Assembly: GCA_002483465.1 (NCBI GenBank)
Contig: DLHX01000012.1
Span: 155,596-219,595 of the forward strand
Reading direction: 5' to 3'
DNA from: Micavibrio sp. UBA7657
Lineage (GTDB): Bacteria > Pseudomonadota > Alphaproteobacteria > Micavibrionales > Micavibrionaceae
Length of the DNA: 64,000 nt
Position 1 is the stretch's first letter. Each line of letters begins with the position of its first letter. The position numbers and the translations under genes were made by a program. Shown here piece by piece: positions 26,761 to 34,766 of the stretch. The notes under the pieces were generated by a model. The model was not told the DNA's origin, searched no databases, and saw only the letters and a program-made list of their open reading frames with translations.

Positions 26761-26769
26761 CTGAGAGAT

Positions 26770-27222
26770 TTAGCCGAGCTTCTGCTTCACGACCGCACCG
26801 GCCTTGCCCATGTCGAGCTGGCCTGCGTACTGGGTCTTGAGAGCGCCCATGACCTTGCCCATGTCTTTCTGGCTGGCGGCACCGGTTTCGGCGATGAGCT
26901 TGACGACGATGGCTTCGACCTCGGCATCGCTCTTCTGAGCAGGCATAAAGCGTTCGATGACGGCCACTTCGGCTTCCTCTTTCGTGGCGAGGTCCTCGCG
27001 CTTGTTGTCGCGGAAGATGGTGATGGATTCCCTGCGCTGCTTGATCATGCCCTGGAGCATGGAGAGGATGTCGGCATCTGTGACTTCTTTCCCAGACGGG
27101 CGCGCTTCGATGTCCTTTTGCTTGAGCCCGGCGTTGATAAGACGGATGGTGCCGACGGCAACCTGGTCCCCGCCTTTCATGGCGGTCTTGAGGGCGTCGT
27201 TGAATTCTGTGCGTTTGCTCAC
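26770..27222 (-). CDS. yqeY: GatB/YqeY domain protein
   Basis: 150-residue YqeY-like protein, related to the C-terminal tRNA-binding domain of the amidotransferase subunit GatB. The first half is a helical bundle (TEFNDALKTAMKGGD..RLINAGLKQKDIEAR); the second is the YqeY tail with ERFMPAQKSDAEVEAIV and DMGKVMGALKTQYAGQLDMG. A role in tRNA-dependent amidation quality control is suggested by homology but not established. It is divergent from carA, the conserved alphaproteobacterial arrangement, with 77 bp between the start codons. Confidence 0.9.
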   Translation of the reverse strand: MSKRTEFNDALKTAMKGGDQVAVGTIRLINAGLKQKDIEARPSGKEVTDADILSMLQGMIKQRRESITIFRDNKREDLATKEEAEVAVIERFMPAQKSDAEVEAIVVKLIAETGAASQKDMGKVMGALKTQYAGQLDMGKAGAVVKQKLG

Positions 27223-27264
27223 GATTTTTCTTTCCTTTTAGAGTGAAAGTGATTATTAAATCTT

Positions 27265-27288
27265 TTTCTAGCGGCATCAAGCTAGAAA
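27265..27288 (+). promoter_or_regulatory. Leader hairpin before carA
   Basis: TTTCTAGC (27265-27272), 8-base loop, GCTAGAAA (27281-27288): a perfect 8-bp inverted repeat ending 11 bp before the carA start. It could be an operator or an RNA hairpin that limits access to the start. Confidence 0.5.
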
Positions 27289-27299
27289 GACCAGCAACA

Positions 27300-28472
27300 A
27301 TGACAAGTTTAAAGGCCTCAAAACAACCCCGAAACGCGACCGGGGTGATTATTCTGGCTGACGGAAAAGTCATATGGGGCAAGGGTTTCGGGGCTCCGAC
27401 CAAGGCTGTAGGCGAGATCTGTTTCAACACTTCGATCACCGGGTACCAGGAGATTCTTACCGACCCGAGCTACGCTGGCCAGATCATCAATTTTACATTC
27501 CCCCATATCGGCAATGTCGGCACCAACGATGAAGACATCGAAACCGTGAACCCGGCCAGCCGGGGCCTGATCGTGCGCGAGGACATTACCAACCCCTCGA
27601 GCTGGCGCTCGCAGAAGCATTTCGATGTCTGGCTGAAGAGCTATAATTTACCCGGGATCTGCGATGTGGACACGCGCGCCCTCACCCGCCTGATCCGCGA
27701 CGGCGGCGCGCCTGTGGGGATTATCTGCCATGCGCCGGACGGGAAATTCGACCTGAAGGCGCTCCATGAAGAGGCGAAGAGCTGGCCGGGGCTGGAAGGC
27801 ATGGACCTCGCGAAGGAGGTTTCCTGCACGCAGATGTATAAATGGGACGAGGCGCAGTGGGTGCTCGGCCAGGGCTACCAGAAACAGACGAACCCGAAAT
27901 ACAAGGTCGTGGCGGTCGATTACGGCGCGAAGCGGAATATCCTGAGATGCCTGGCGGCGGCTGGCTGCGAGGTTGTCGTGGTTCCGGGCAATTCAAGCGC
28001 CGAGGATGTCATGAGCCACAAGCCGGACGGCGTGTTCCTCTCGAACGGTCCAGGCGACCCGGCGGCGACAGGCAAATATGCCGTGCCGATGATCAAGGCG
28101 CTTTTGGGCAAGAATATCCCGATTTTCGGGATTTGCTTAGGTCACCAGATGCTGGCGCTGGCTCTGGGTGGTGAAACGACGAAGATGAATCTGGGTCACC
28201 GCGGCGCGAACCAGCCGGTGAAAGATCTGACGACCGGCAAGGTGGAAATCACATCCCAGAACCATGGCTTCCACGTGATTTCTGAGTCGCTACCACAAGA
28301 TGTGGAAGTGACCCATGTGAGCCTGTTCGATGGTTCAAACGAAGGTTTAAGAGTCAGAAACAAGCCTGTGTTTTCGGTGCAATATCACCCTGAGGCGTCA
28401 CCCGGCCCGCAAGATAGTCATTACCTGTTCGAGCGTTTCGTGGATAATATCCGGAAAGCGAAGGCCGCTTGA
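27300..28472 (+). CDS. carA: Carbamoyl-phosphate synthase small (glutaminase) subunit
   Basis: Hydrolyses glutamine and feeds ammonia to CarB for carbamoyl phosphate, used for arginine and pyrimidines. It has 390 residues from ATG 27300; an in-frame upstream start at 27243 would lie within the leader hairpin region. The N-terminal CarA domain has GYQEILTDPSYAGQI, and the C-terminal class I amidotransferase has the nucleophile in FGICLGHQML and the His/Glu pair in QYHPEASPGP. The ribosome site is weak. carB follows, but a carbonic anhydrase gene and a palindromic repeat lie between the two subunit genes. Confidence 0.94.
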   Translation: MTSLKASKQPRNATGVIILADGKVIWGKGFGAPTKAVGEICFNTSITGYQEILTDPSYAGQIINFTFPHIGNVGTNDEDIETVNPASRGLIVREDITNPSSWRSQKHFDVWLKSYNLPGICDVDTRALTRLIRDGGAPVGIICHAPDGKFDLKALHEEAKSWPGLEGMDLAKEVSCTQMYKWDEAQWVLGQGYQKQTNPKYKVVAVDYGAKRNILRCLAAAGCEVVVVPGNSSAEDVMSHKPDGVFLSNGPGDPAATGKYAVPMIKALLGKNIPIFGICLGHQMLALALGGETTKMNLGHRGANQPVKDLTTGKVEITSQNHGFHVISESLPQDVEVTHVSLFDGSNEGLRVRNKPVFSVQYHPEASPGPQDSHYLFERFVDNIRKAKAA

Positions 28473-28495
28473 AAGTGTTAACCACATCACCTATG

Positions 28496-28592
28496 TCGTC
28501 ATCCTCCGCGAAAGCGGAGGATCCATTTCTTCAGACTCACGGTGTATCCTCGTGGATCCATGGATTCCCCGCCTTCGCGGGGAATGACGTGT
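28496..28592. repeat. Palindromic repeat between carA and the carbonic anhydrase gene
   Basis: Two perfect hairpins: ATCCTCCGC-GAAA-GCGGAGGAT (28501-28522) and ATTCCCCGC-CTTC-GCGGGGAAT (28564-28585). Outer CGTCAT and ATGACG ends make the whole element inverted. GGATCCAT occurs in both halves. It belongs to a different family from the repeats near the lipase gene. It could affect transcript stability inside the operon. Confidence 0.85.
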
Positions 28593-28605
28593 GGGAGAAG
28601 GCAGC

Positions 28606-29262
28606 ATGACGGAAACGCTGCTAAAAGGCTTCAAGGAATTCTGCGCTGACGCATATGATAGCGAGTCAAATGTCATGGGCAAGCTCGTCGAAGGAGGGCA
28701 GCACCCGGAATATTTCATCATCTCCTGCATCGATTCCCGCTCCAACCCCGGCACGATCTTCCGCCCCGCTCCCGGCACATTCATGGCTTATAAAGCCATA
28801 GGCGCGATTGTACGGCCCTATCAAAAAGGCACGGCGCTGGCAGCGGCGCTGCAATTCGCGCTTCATCATGTGAATGTGCGTAAAATCATCCTGCTCGGTC
28901 ATACGCGCTGCGGCGCGATCAATGCGCTGGTCGACAATGTCGACGACCCGGATATCGCCGGCTTTATTGACGTCGCGCAAACAGCGCTTTCCAAGGCGAG
29001 GTCAGAATGCGGCCCTACGCCGGACCGCGAAGAATTACAGCACAGGGTGGAAGAGCAACTTGTGATGCTCAGCCTGAAAAACCTGGAGACTTACCCGAGC
29101 GTGGCGCCCCTGCTGGAGGACGGATCGCTTGAGATCGTACCGTGGCTGTTCGAACTTGAAACAGGGACTCTCAAAAAATTCGCCCCGGAAACGCAGACAT
29201 TCTCGCCGGTGCCGGGACAAACTGAACATAAACATTACAGACGTACAACCGCCAGGAACTGA
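28606..29262 (+). CDS. Beta-class carbonic anhydrase
   Basis: Interconverts CO2 and bicarbonate at a zinc site. It has 218 residues from ATG 28606, which has GGGAGAAGG upstream; a GTG at 28591 is the alternative. Zinc ligands are Cys41, His99 and Cys102 (CIDSR and GHTRCGA), and Asp43-Arg45 form the catalytic dyad, so the enzyme should be active. There is no signal peptide, so it acts in the cytoplasm. It lies between carA and carB, six bases before the latter. Bicarbonate is the carbon substrate of CarB, which makes a direct supply role very plausible but inferred. Confidence 0.92.
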   Translation: MTETLLKGFKEFCADAYDSESNVMGKLVEGGQHPEYFIISCIDSRSNPGTIFRPAPGTFMAYKAIGAIVRPYQKGTALAAALQFALHHVNVRKIILLGHTRCGAINALVDNVDDPDIAGFIDVAQTALSKARSECGPTPDREELQHRVEEQLVMLSLKNLETYPSVAPLLEDGSLEIVPWLFELETGTLKKFAPETQTFSPVPGQTEHKHYRRTTARN

Positions 29263-29268
29263 GGAACA

Positions 29269-32200
29269 ATGCCCAAGCGTACCGACATAAAATCAATTGC
29301 GATCATCGGGGCCGGACCCATCATCATCGGCCAGGCGTGCGAATTCGATTATTCGGGAACGCAGGCCTGCAAGGCGCTGCGCGAGGAAGGTTATAGAATT
29401 GTTTTAATCAATTCGAACCCGGCGACGATCATGACCGATCCGGATATGGCAGACGCGACTTATATCGAGCCGATCACGCCGGGCGTGGTGGCAAAGATTT
29501 TAGAACAGGAGCGCCCTGATGCGTTGCTGCCGACCATGGGCGGGCAGACGGCGCTGAATACGGCGCTGGCGCTGGCGGAAGACGGAACGCTTGAGAGACT
29601 CGGGATTGAGCTGATCGGCGCGAACCGCGAGGCCATCGAAATGGCCGAAGACCGGAACAAATTTAAAGAATGTATGAACCGCCTCGGGCTTGAATCGGCG
29701 CGGAGTAAAACCATTCATTCAATCGATGAAGCCGAAGCGGCGCTGGAATATGTCGGACTGCCCGCGATTATCCGTCCCTCCTTCACACTTGGTGGAACAG
29801 GCGGCGGGATTGCGTATAACAAGGAAGAATATGAAGAGATCGTTTATAGCGGTCTGGACGCTTCGCCGACGACGGAAGTGCTGATTGAGGAATCTCTTCT
29901 CGGGTGGAAAGAATTCGAGATGGAAGTCGTTCGCGACAAGAACGACAACTGCATTATTGTCTGCTCGATTGAAAATGTCGACCCGATGGGCGTGCATACG
30001 GGAGACTCCATCACTGTAGCTCCGGCAATGACGCTCACGGATAAAGAATACCAGATCATGCGGAATGCCTCTATCGCCACGCTGCGCGGGATCGGCGTCG
30101 AAACCGGCGGATCGAACGTGCAGTTCGCGATCAACCCGGCGGATGGCCGCATGATTGTGATTGAAATGAACCCGCGCGTGTCGCGCTCGTCGGCGCTGGC
30201 GTCAAAAGCGACGGGATTCCCGATTGCGAAGATCGCGGCGAAGCTGGCGGTCGGTTATACGCTGGATGAACTCAAGAACGACATCACGGGCGGGCGCACG
30301 CCGGCGTCGTTCGAGCCGACGATTGATTATGTTGTGACGAAAGTGCCGCGTTTCGCGTTCGAGAAATTCAAGGGCGCGAAGCCGCTGCTGAATACGTCTA
30401 TGAAATCGGTTGGCGAAGTGATGGCAATCGGACGCAGTTTTGAAGAGTCGCTGCAGAAATCCATGCGTTCCCTGGAAAAAGGCCTGACGGGTTTAGACCC
30501 TATGCCTATTCCAAATGCCGATCCGACGAACCCGGAATCTCTTACCGACGCGATACTGGCCGCCGTTGCGATGCCGACGCCGCAGCGGATCCTGCATATT
30601 GCCGACGCGATCCGTCACGGCATTTCGCTCGAGAGAATTCACGACACGTGCAAATACGATCCGTGGTTCCTGGAGCGCATCAAGAATATCGTCGATGCGG
30701 AAAAAGGAATTACAGCCAAGGGCCTGCCGGTCGACCGCGAGGGCTGGGTGCGACTTAAAAAACTTGGATTCTCGGATGCACGTCTTGCTACGTTGATGAA
30801 TGTAAGCGAAGCGCAGGTCCGCAAGGCCCGCAAAACACATAATGTGCACCCCGTGTTCAAGCGCGTGGATACGTGCGCGGCGGAGATCCCCTCCTCGACG
30901 CCTTATATGTATAGCTGTTACGAGGGCGACGGGGTTAATGAGCCGGAGAGCGAGATCGATCCGAGCGACAAAGAAAAAATTATTATCCTCGGCGGCGGAC
31001 CGAACAGGATCGGCCAGGGGATTGAATTCGATTATTGCTGCGTGCATGCGTCGTATGCTTTGCGTGAGGCGGGTTATGAAACGATCATGGTCAACTGCAA
31101 CCCGGAAACGGTTTCGACGGATTACGATACGTCGGACAGGCTTTATTTCGAACCACTGACGGAAGAAGACGTGGTTGAACTGATCACGGCTGAACAGGCA
31201 AGCGGCACAGTCAAAGGCGTGATCGTGCAGCTCGGCGGGCAGACGCCGCTGAAACTCGCGCACCCGCTGCAAAAGGCCGGCATCCCGATTTTGGGAACCG
31301 ACCCGGATGCGATTGACCTTGCGGAAGACCGCGAGAGATTCCAGAAGTTGCTTAAAAAACTGAAACTGCGCCAGCCGCCGAATGGCCTGGCAAGATCGGC
31401 CAAGGAAGCGGAAGAGATTTCTGATGAAATTGGCTTTCCCATTGTTATTCGTCCGTCTTACGTTCTCGGCGGTCAGGCGATGCAGATCGTCCACAACAAG
31501 ACGGAGCTGAAGCAATATATCAAAACCGCCGTGAAGGTTTCGGGCGACGACCCTGTTCTGCTCGACCGTTATTTGAAATCCGCGATTGAAGTGGATGTCG
31601 ATGCGCTGGCCGACGGTACGGATGTTTATGTCGCGGGGATCATGGAGCATATCGAGGAAGCGGGTATTCACTCGGGCGATTCTGCCTGCGTATTGCCGCC
31701 GCACTCCCTGCCCGCCGAGACGGTGAAAGAAATCGAGGCGCAGACGGTGACGCTTGCGAAAGCGCTTAAAGTCAAAGGCCTGATGAACGTACAGTTTGCG
31801 GTACGCAAGAATGATGAAACCGGCGTGCTGGATATTTATATTCTCGAGGTCAATCCGCGCGCGTCACGCACGGCGCCGTTCGTGGCAAAAGCAACGGGCG
31901 TTCCTGTCGCCAAACTCGCCGCGCGGATCATGGCAGGCGAGAAGCTTGCAGATTTCAAAGGCATGCTGAAAGGCATGAGCACAAACCACCACGCGGTGAA
32001 GGCACCAGTGTTCCCGTTCAACCGTTTCCCCGGCGTCGAGCCGCTGCTCGGACCGGAAATGAAATCAACGGGCGAAGTGATGGGCCTCGATACGGATGTA
32101 TCGCATGCTCTCGCTAAAGCGTTCCTCGCGGCGGGCACGCGCCTGCCGACGGGCGGAAAAGTATTCCTGTCGGTCAAGGATGTGGACAAGGAAGCCCTCG

Positions 32201-32607
32201 CCCCGATCGCGAAGGAACTGGCCGATGTCGGGTTCGAGCTGGTCGCCACAGGCGGCACGGCGCGCTTCCTGAAAGAAAAAGGCCTGAAGGTCAAACGCAT
32301 CAACAAGGTGATGGAAGGCCAGCCGCACATTGGCGATGCGATCATCAACGGCGAAATTTCCCTGATGATCAACACGACAGCGAAATCGTCGCAGGCCGTG
32401 GCCGATGGAACGAACATTCGTCGGTTAGCCTTGATGAACAAGATTCCCTATTACACACTGCTGACAGCAGCAAATGCCGCGGTGCAGGCTATCCGGGCCG
32501 TGAAAGCCAAGGAAATCGAGGTGGCGCCGCTGCAGAGTTATTTCGAAGCGCCAAAACCGGCGGAAAAACCCACCGAAAAGCCTGAAAAGCGCCGCAAGAC
32601 GGCCTGA
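29269..32607 (+). CDS. carB: Carbamoyl-phosphate synthase large subunit
   Basis: Makes carbamoyl phosphate from bicarbonate, ammonia and two ATP. It has 1112 residues with two homologous ATP-grasp halves: the first begins SIAIIGAGPIIIGQACEFDYSG and contains EFEMEVVRD and EMNPRVSRSSALASKATG; the second begins IIILGGGPNRIGQGIEFDYC and contains EVNPRASRTAPFVAKATG. The C-terminal MGS-like allosteric domain (about 940-1085) has VATGGTARFL and ends in a short Lys/Pro/Glu-rich tail longer than in E. coli. All expected domains are complete. greA follows after 78 bp. Confidence 0.96.
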   Translation: MPKRTDIKSIAIIGAGPIIIGQACEFDYSGTQACKALREEGYRIVLINSNPATIMTDPDMADATYIEPITPGVVAKILEQERPDALLPTMGGQTALNTALALAEDGTLERLGIELIGANREAIEMAEDRNKFKECMNRLGLESARSKTIHSIDEAEAALEYVGLPAIIRPSFTLGGTGGGIAYNKEEYEEIVYSGLDASPTTEVLIEESLLGWKEFEMEVVRDKNDNCIIVCSIENVDPMGVHTGDSITVAPAMTLTDKEYQIMRNASIATLRGIGVETGGSNVQFAINPADGRMIVIEMNPRVSRSSALASKATGFPIAKIAAKLAVGYTLDELKNDITGGRTPASFEPTIDYVVTKVPRFAFEKFKGAKPLLNTSMKSVGEVMAIGRSFEESLQKSMRSLEKGLTGLDPMPIPNADPTNPESLTDAILAAVAMPTPQRILHIADAIRHGISLERIHDTCKYDPWFLERIKNIVDAEKGITAKGLPVDREGWVRLKKLGFSDARLATLMNVSEAQVRKARKTHNVHPVFKRVDTCAAEIPSSTPYMYSCYEGDGVNEPESEIDPSDKEKIIILGGGPNRIGQGIEFDYCCVHASYALREAGYETIMVNCNPETVSTDYDTSDRLYFEPLTEEDVVELITAEQASGTVKGVIVQLGGQTPLKLAHPLQKAGIPILGTDPDAIDLAEDRERFQKLLKKLKLRQPPNGLARSAKEAEEISDEIGFPIVIRPSYVLGGQAMQIVHNKTELKQYIKTAVKVSGDDPVLLDRYLKSAIEVDVDALADGTDVYVAGIMEHIEEAGIHSGDSACVLPPHSLPAETVKEIEAQTVTLAKALKVKGLMNVQFAVRKNDETGVLDIYILEVNPRASRTAPFVAKATGVPVAKLAARIMAGEKLADFKGMLKGMSTNHHAVKAPVFPFNRFPGVEPLLGPEMKSTGEVMGLDTDVSHALAKAFLAAGTRLPTGGKVFLSVKDVDKEALAPIAKELADVGFELVATGGTARFLKEKGLKVKRINKVMEGQPHIGDAIINGEISLMINTTAKSSQAVADGTNIRRLALMNKIPYYTLLTAANAAVQAIRAVKAKEIEVAPLQSYFEAPKPAEKPTEKPEKRRKTA

Positions 32608-32643
32608 TTGACGAAATGGCCTAACCCCCCTATCTTTAAAGGC

Positions 32644-32663
32644 ATCCCGGCTTGCGCCGGGAT
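32644..32663 (+). other. Hairpin between carB and greA
   Basis: ATCCCGG, loop CTTGCG, CCGGGAT form a perfect 7-bp stem 36 bp after the carB stop. There is no T-run, so it is more likely an attenuator, processing or stability element than a terminator. Confidence 0.5.
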
Positions 32664-32685
32664 ATTGCTGTAAAAGGAAGTATAC

Positions 32686-33159
32686 GTGGAAAAAATCCCG
32701 ATGACGCCGCAGGGTCTGAAAGACCTGGAGGCGGAACTGAAGAACCTGAAATCCGTTCAGCGCCCCGCCGTGATCGAGGCGATTGCGACGGCGCGCGCGC
32801 ATGGCGATTTATCAGAGAACGCAGAATACCATGCCGCTAAGGAACAGCAGAGCTTCATCGAGGGGCGCATCAAGGAACTGGATGCCGTCACCAGCAAAGT
32901 GCAAATCATTGACCCGGCAACGATGTCAGGCAATGTCGTCAAATTCGGCGCAACCGTTTTAATCATTGATGAAGAAACCGATGCCAAGGAAACTTATATG
33001 ATCGTCGGCGAATATGAAGCGAACGCCGAAAAGAAAAGAATTTCAATTACCGCACCTATCGCGCGCGCATTGATTGGAAAATCGGTCGGTGATTCCGTTG
33101 AAGTCCGTGCGCCCGGCGGCAAAAAATCTTATGAAATCGCGGAAGTGAATTACAGGTAA
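32686..33159 (+). CDS. greA: Transcription elongation factor GreA
   Basis: Rescues backtracked RNA polymerase by stimulating transcript cleavage. It has 157 residues, standard length, starting at GTG 32686 with AAAGGAAG upstream. The N-terminal coiled coil is MTPQGLKDLEAELKNLKSVQRPAVIEAI, with the acidic tip in GDLSENAEYHAAKE (about 43-56). The C-terminal FKBP-like domain contains GKSVGDSVEVRAPGG. Its place after carB is conserved in Alphaproteobacteria. Confidence 0.95.
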   Translation: MEKIPMTPQGLKDLEAELKNLKSVQRPAVIEAIATARAHGDLSENAEYHAAKEQQSFIEGRIKELDAVTSKVQIIDPATMSGNVVKFGATVLIIDEETDAKETYMIVGEYEANAEKKRISITAPIARALIGKSVGDSVEVRAPGGKKSYEIAEVNYR

Positions 33160-33162
33160 CGA

Positions 33163-33636
33163 TTATTCGTCGACCGGAACGCCTGGATCTTCCTTGATCG
33201 AGCGAATTGCCAGCGATGATTTCACCGACGTGACGTTTGGCATTTTCGTCAGATCATTCGTCAGGAAGCTCTGGTAGCTGTCCCAGTCGCGGGCAACGAT
33301 GCGGAGGATAAAATCGACCTCGCCGGCCAGCATGTGGCATTCACGGACCATCGGCCATTCACGAACCTGCTTCTCGAATTTCGAAAGTTCGTTTTCAGCG
33401 TGGCTGTTGAGCTTGACCATCGCGAAAACGCTGACGGTATAGCCCAGCGTGGCGGGGCTTAAATGGGCGTGGTAGCTTTTGATGTAGCCGGCTTCCTCCA
33501 GTGCACGCACACGGCGAAGGCACGGCGGTGCGGAGATGCCTACGTTTTTGGCTAATTCGACATTGGTGATACGTCCATTGTCCTGAAGATCGCGGAGGAT
33601 TTTTTTGTCGATTTTGTCTAGTTTGGAACGGCGCAT
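33163..33636 (-). CDS. Lrp/AsnC family transcriptional regulator
   Basis: 157 residues: an N-terminal winged helix-turn-helix (LDKIDKKILRDLQDNGRITNVELAKNVGISAPPCLRRVRALEEAGYI, about 5-50) and a C-terminal RAM ligand-binding domain (LSPATLGYTVSVFAMVKLN, then ECHMLAGEVDFILRIVARD and a final ALREIK-like strand). The HTH is close to global Lrp rather than to AsnC, but the amino-acid effector is unknown. It converges on greA, with three bases between the stops, and is divergent from the ELM1-like gene. Confidence 0.9.
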   Translation of the reverse strand: MRRSKLDKIDKKILRDLQDNGRITNVELAKNVGISAPPCLRRVRALEEAGYIKSYHAHLSPATLGYTVSVFAMVKLNSHAENELSKFEKQVREWPMVRECHMLAGEVDFILRIVARDWDSYQSFLTNDLTKMPNVTSVKSSLAIRSIKEDPGVPVDE

Positions 33637-33782
33637 GAATAATCACTGCCCTTTAAATAAGGATTTTAGAATTAATACCGGGTTTGATATAAAGTTGCGC
33701 GAGGGTTGATGCAAGGCTTTTCTTTTTTAAATATTACGAAACTTATCGCTTGACAGCTCATGGTTGAAAGACGACTCGAACA

Positions 33783-34739
33783 ATGAAGTGCTGGATCATT
33801 ACAGAGGGTATGGCCGGAACGGAAAATCAATGCCTTGGCGTCGCCGAGGCGCTGGGCGTTTCAGCAGAGGTGAAGCGCATTACTCTGCGCCAGCCATGGA
33901 AGAGTTTTTCGCCGTGGCTGGGGTTTGAGCATGCGAGAATTTTCGAGCCCGCTTTGTCGCCGCCATGGCCCGACCTTGTGATCGCCAGCGGGCGCAAGAG
34001 CATTGCCACTTCGCGTTACATTAGAAAAGCCAGTAATGGAAAAAGTTTCACGGTACAGATTCAGGATCCGCGCGTCTCGCCCGCGCAGTTCGATCTTGTC
34101 GCCCTGCCCGCGCATGATCCGACGCGTGGAAGCAATGTTATTATTACGGATGCGAGCCCGAATAGAATCACAGCGGAAAAACTTGCTTCGGCGCGGGAGA
34201 AATTCAGCGCGTTTGGAAAACTGAAATCTCCGCGCGTGGCGGTGCTGGCAGGCGGCGACAGCAAGTCGCATAAATTAACGGCATCCATCACGAAAAATCT
34301 GGCGGAGCAGTTGAAGACTCTTGATGCCGGATTGATGGTGACGACGTCACGGAGGACTGGAGAAGAGAATACGAAGATTTTGCGCGATGGTTTACTCGAT
34401 CCCGTCTTGCGACGGGGTTACGAAGAAGAAGATATTTTTTTCTGGGATGGCACAGGCGAGAATCCCTATTTCGGCATGCTGGCCTGGGCGGATTTTATTT
34501 TGGTGACGGAGGACAGCGCGTCGATGCTTTCAGATGCCGCGACGACGGGAAAACCGGTTTACGTGATTGCGCTCGAAGGCGGATCAAAGCGGCTGGATAA
34601 ATTGCATGAGAATCTGCGGCAAAAAGGAATCACCCGCCCTTTCGATGGCAGATTAGAGAGCTGGAGCTATGAGCCGTTACGGGATTCGCAGAAAATAGCC
34701 GATGAAATAAGGCTCCGGATGGCTGGACATCGGGCCTGA
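33783..34739 (+). CDS. ELM1-like (mitochondrial fission ELM1 family) protein
   Basis: 318-residue protein of the ELM1/DUF1022 family (named from the plant mitochondrial fission factor), which looks like a GT-B glycosyltransferase fold. Signals are WIITEGMAGTENQCLGVAEALG at the start, PDLVIASGRKSIATSRYIR, QIQDPRV near 95, a central VAVLAGGDSKSHKL, and the C-terminal ILVTEDSASMLSDAATTGKPVYVI. Bacterial function is not settled, and nucleoside-diphosphate sugar binding is only inferred from the fold. No membrane segment or signal peptide is present. It begins the ELM1-trxB-lysR run. Confidence 0.82.
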   Translation: MKCWIITEGMAGTENQCLGVAEALGVSAEVKRITLRQPWKSFSPWLGFEHARIFEPALSPPWPDLVIASGRKSIATSRYIRKASNGKSFTVQIQDPRVSPAQFDLVALPAHDPTRGSNVIITDASPNRITAEKLASAREKFSAFGKLKSPRVAVLAGGDSKSHKLTASITKNLAEQLKTLDAGLMVTTSRRTGEENTKILRDGLLDPVLRRGYEEEDIFFWDGTGENPYFGMLAWADFILVTEDSASMLSDAATTGKPVYVIALEGGSKRLDKLHENLRQKGITRPFDGRLESWSYEPLRDSQKIADEIRLRMAGHRA

Positions 34740-34766
34740 GAAATGTAATTTACTACAGGGGTAAAT

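Noticed and set aside
30493..31704. 403-codon open frame opposite carB
   Set aside because: It mirrors carB in an antisense frame; arginine- and histidine-rich composition and no motifs. GC-rich coding DNA often leaves such frames open.
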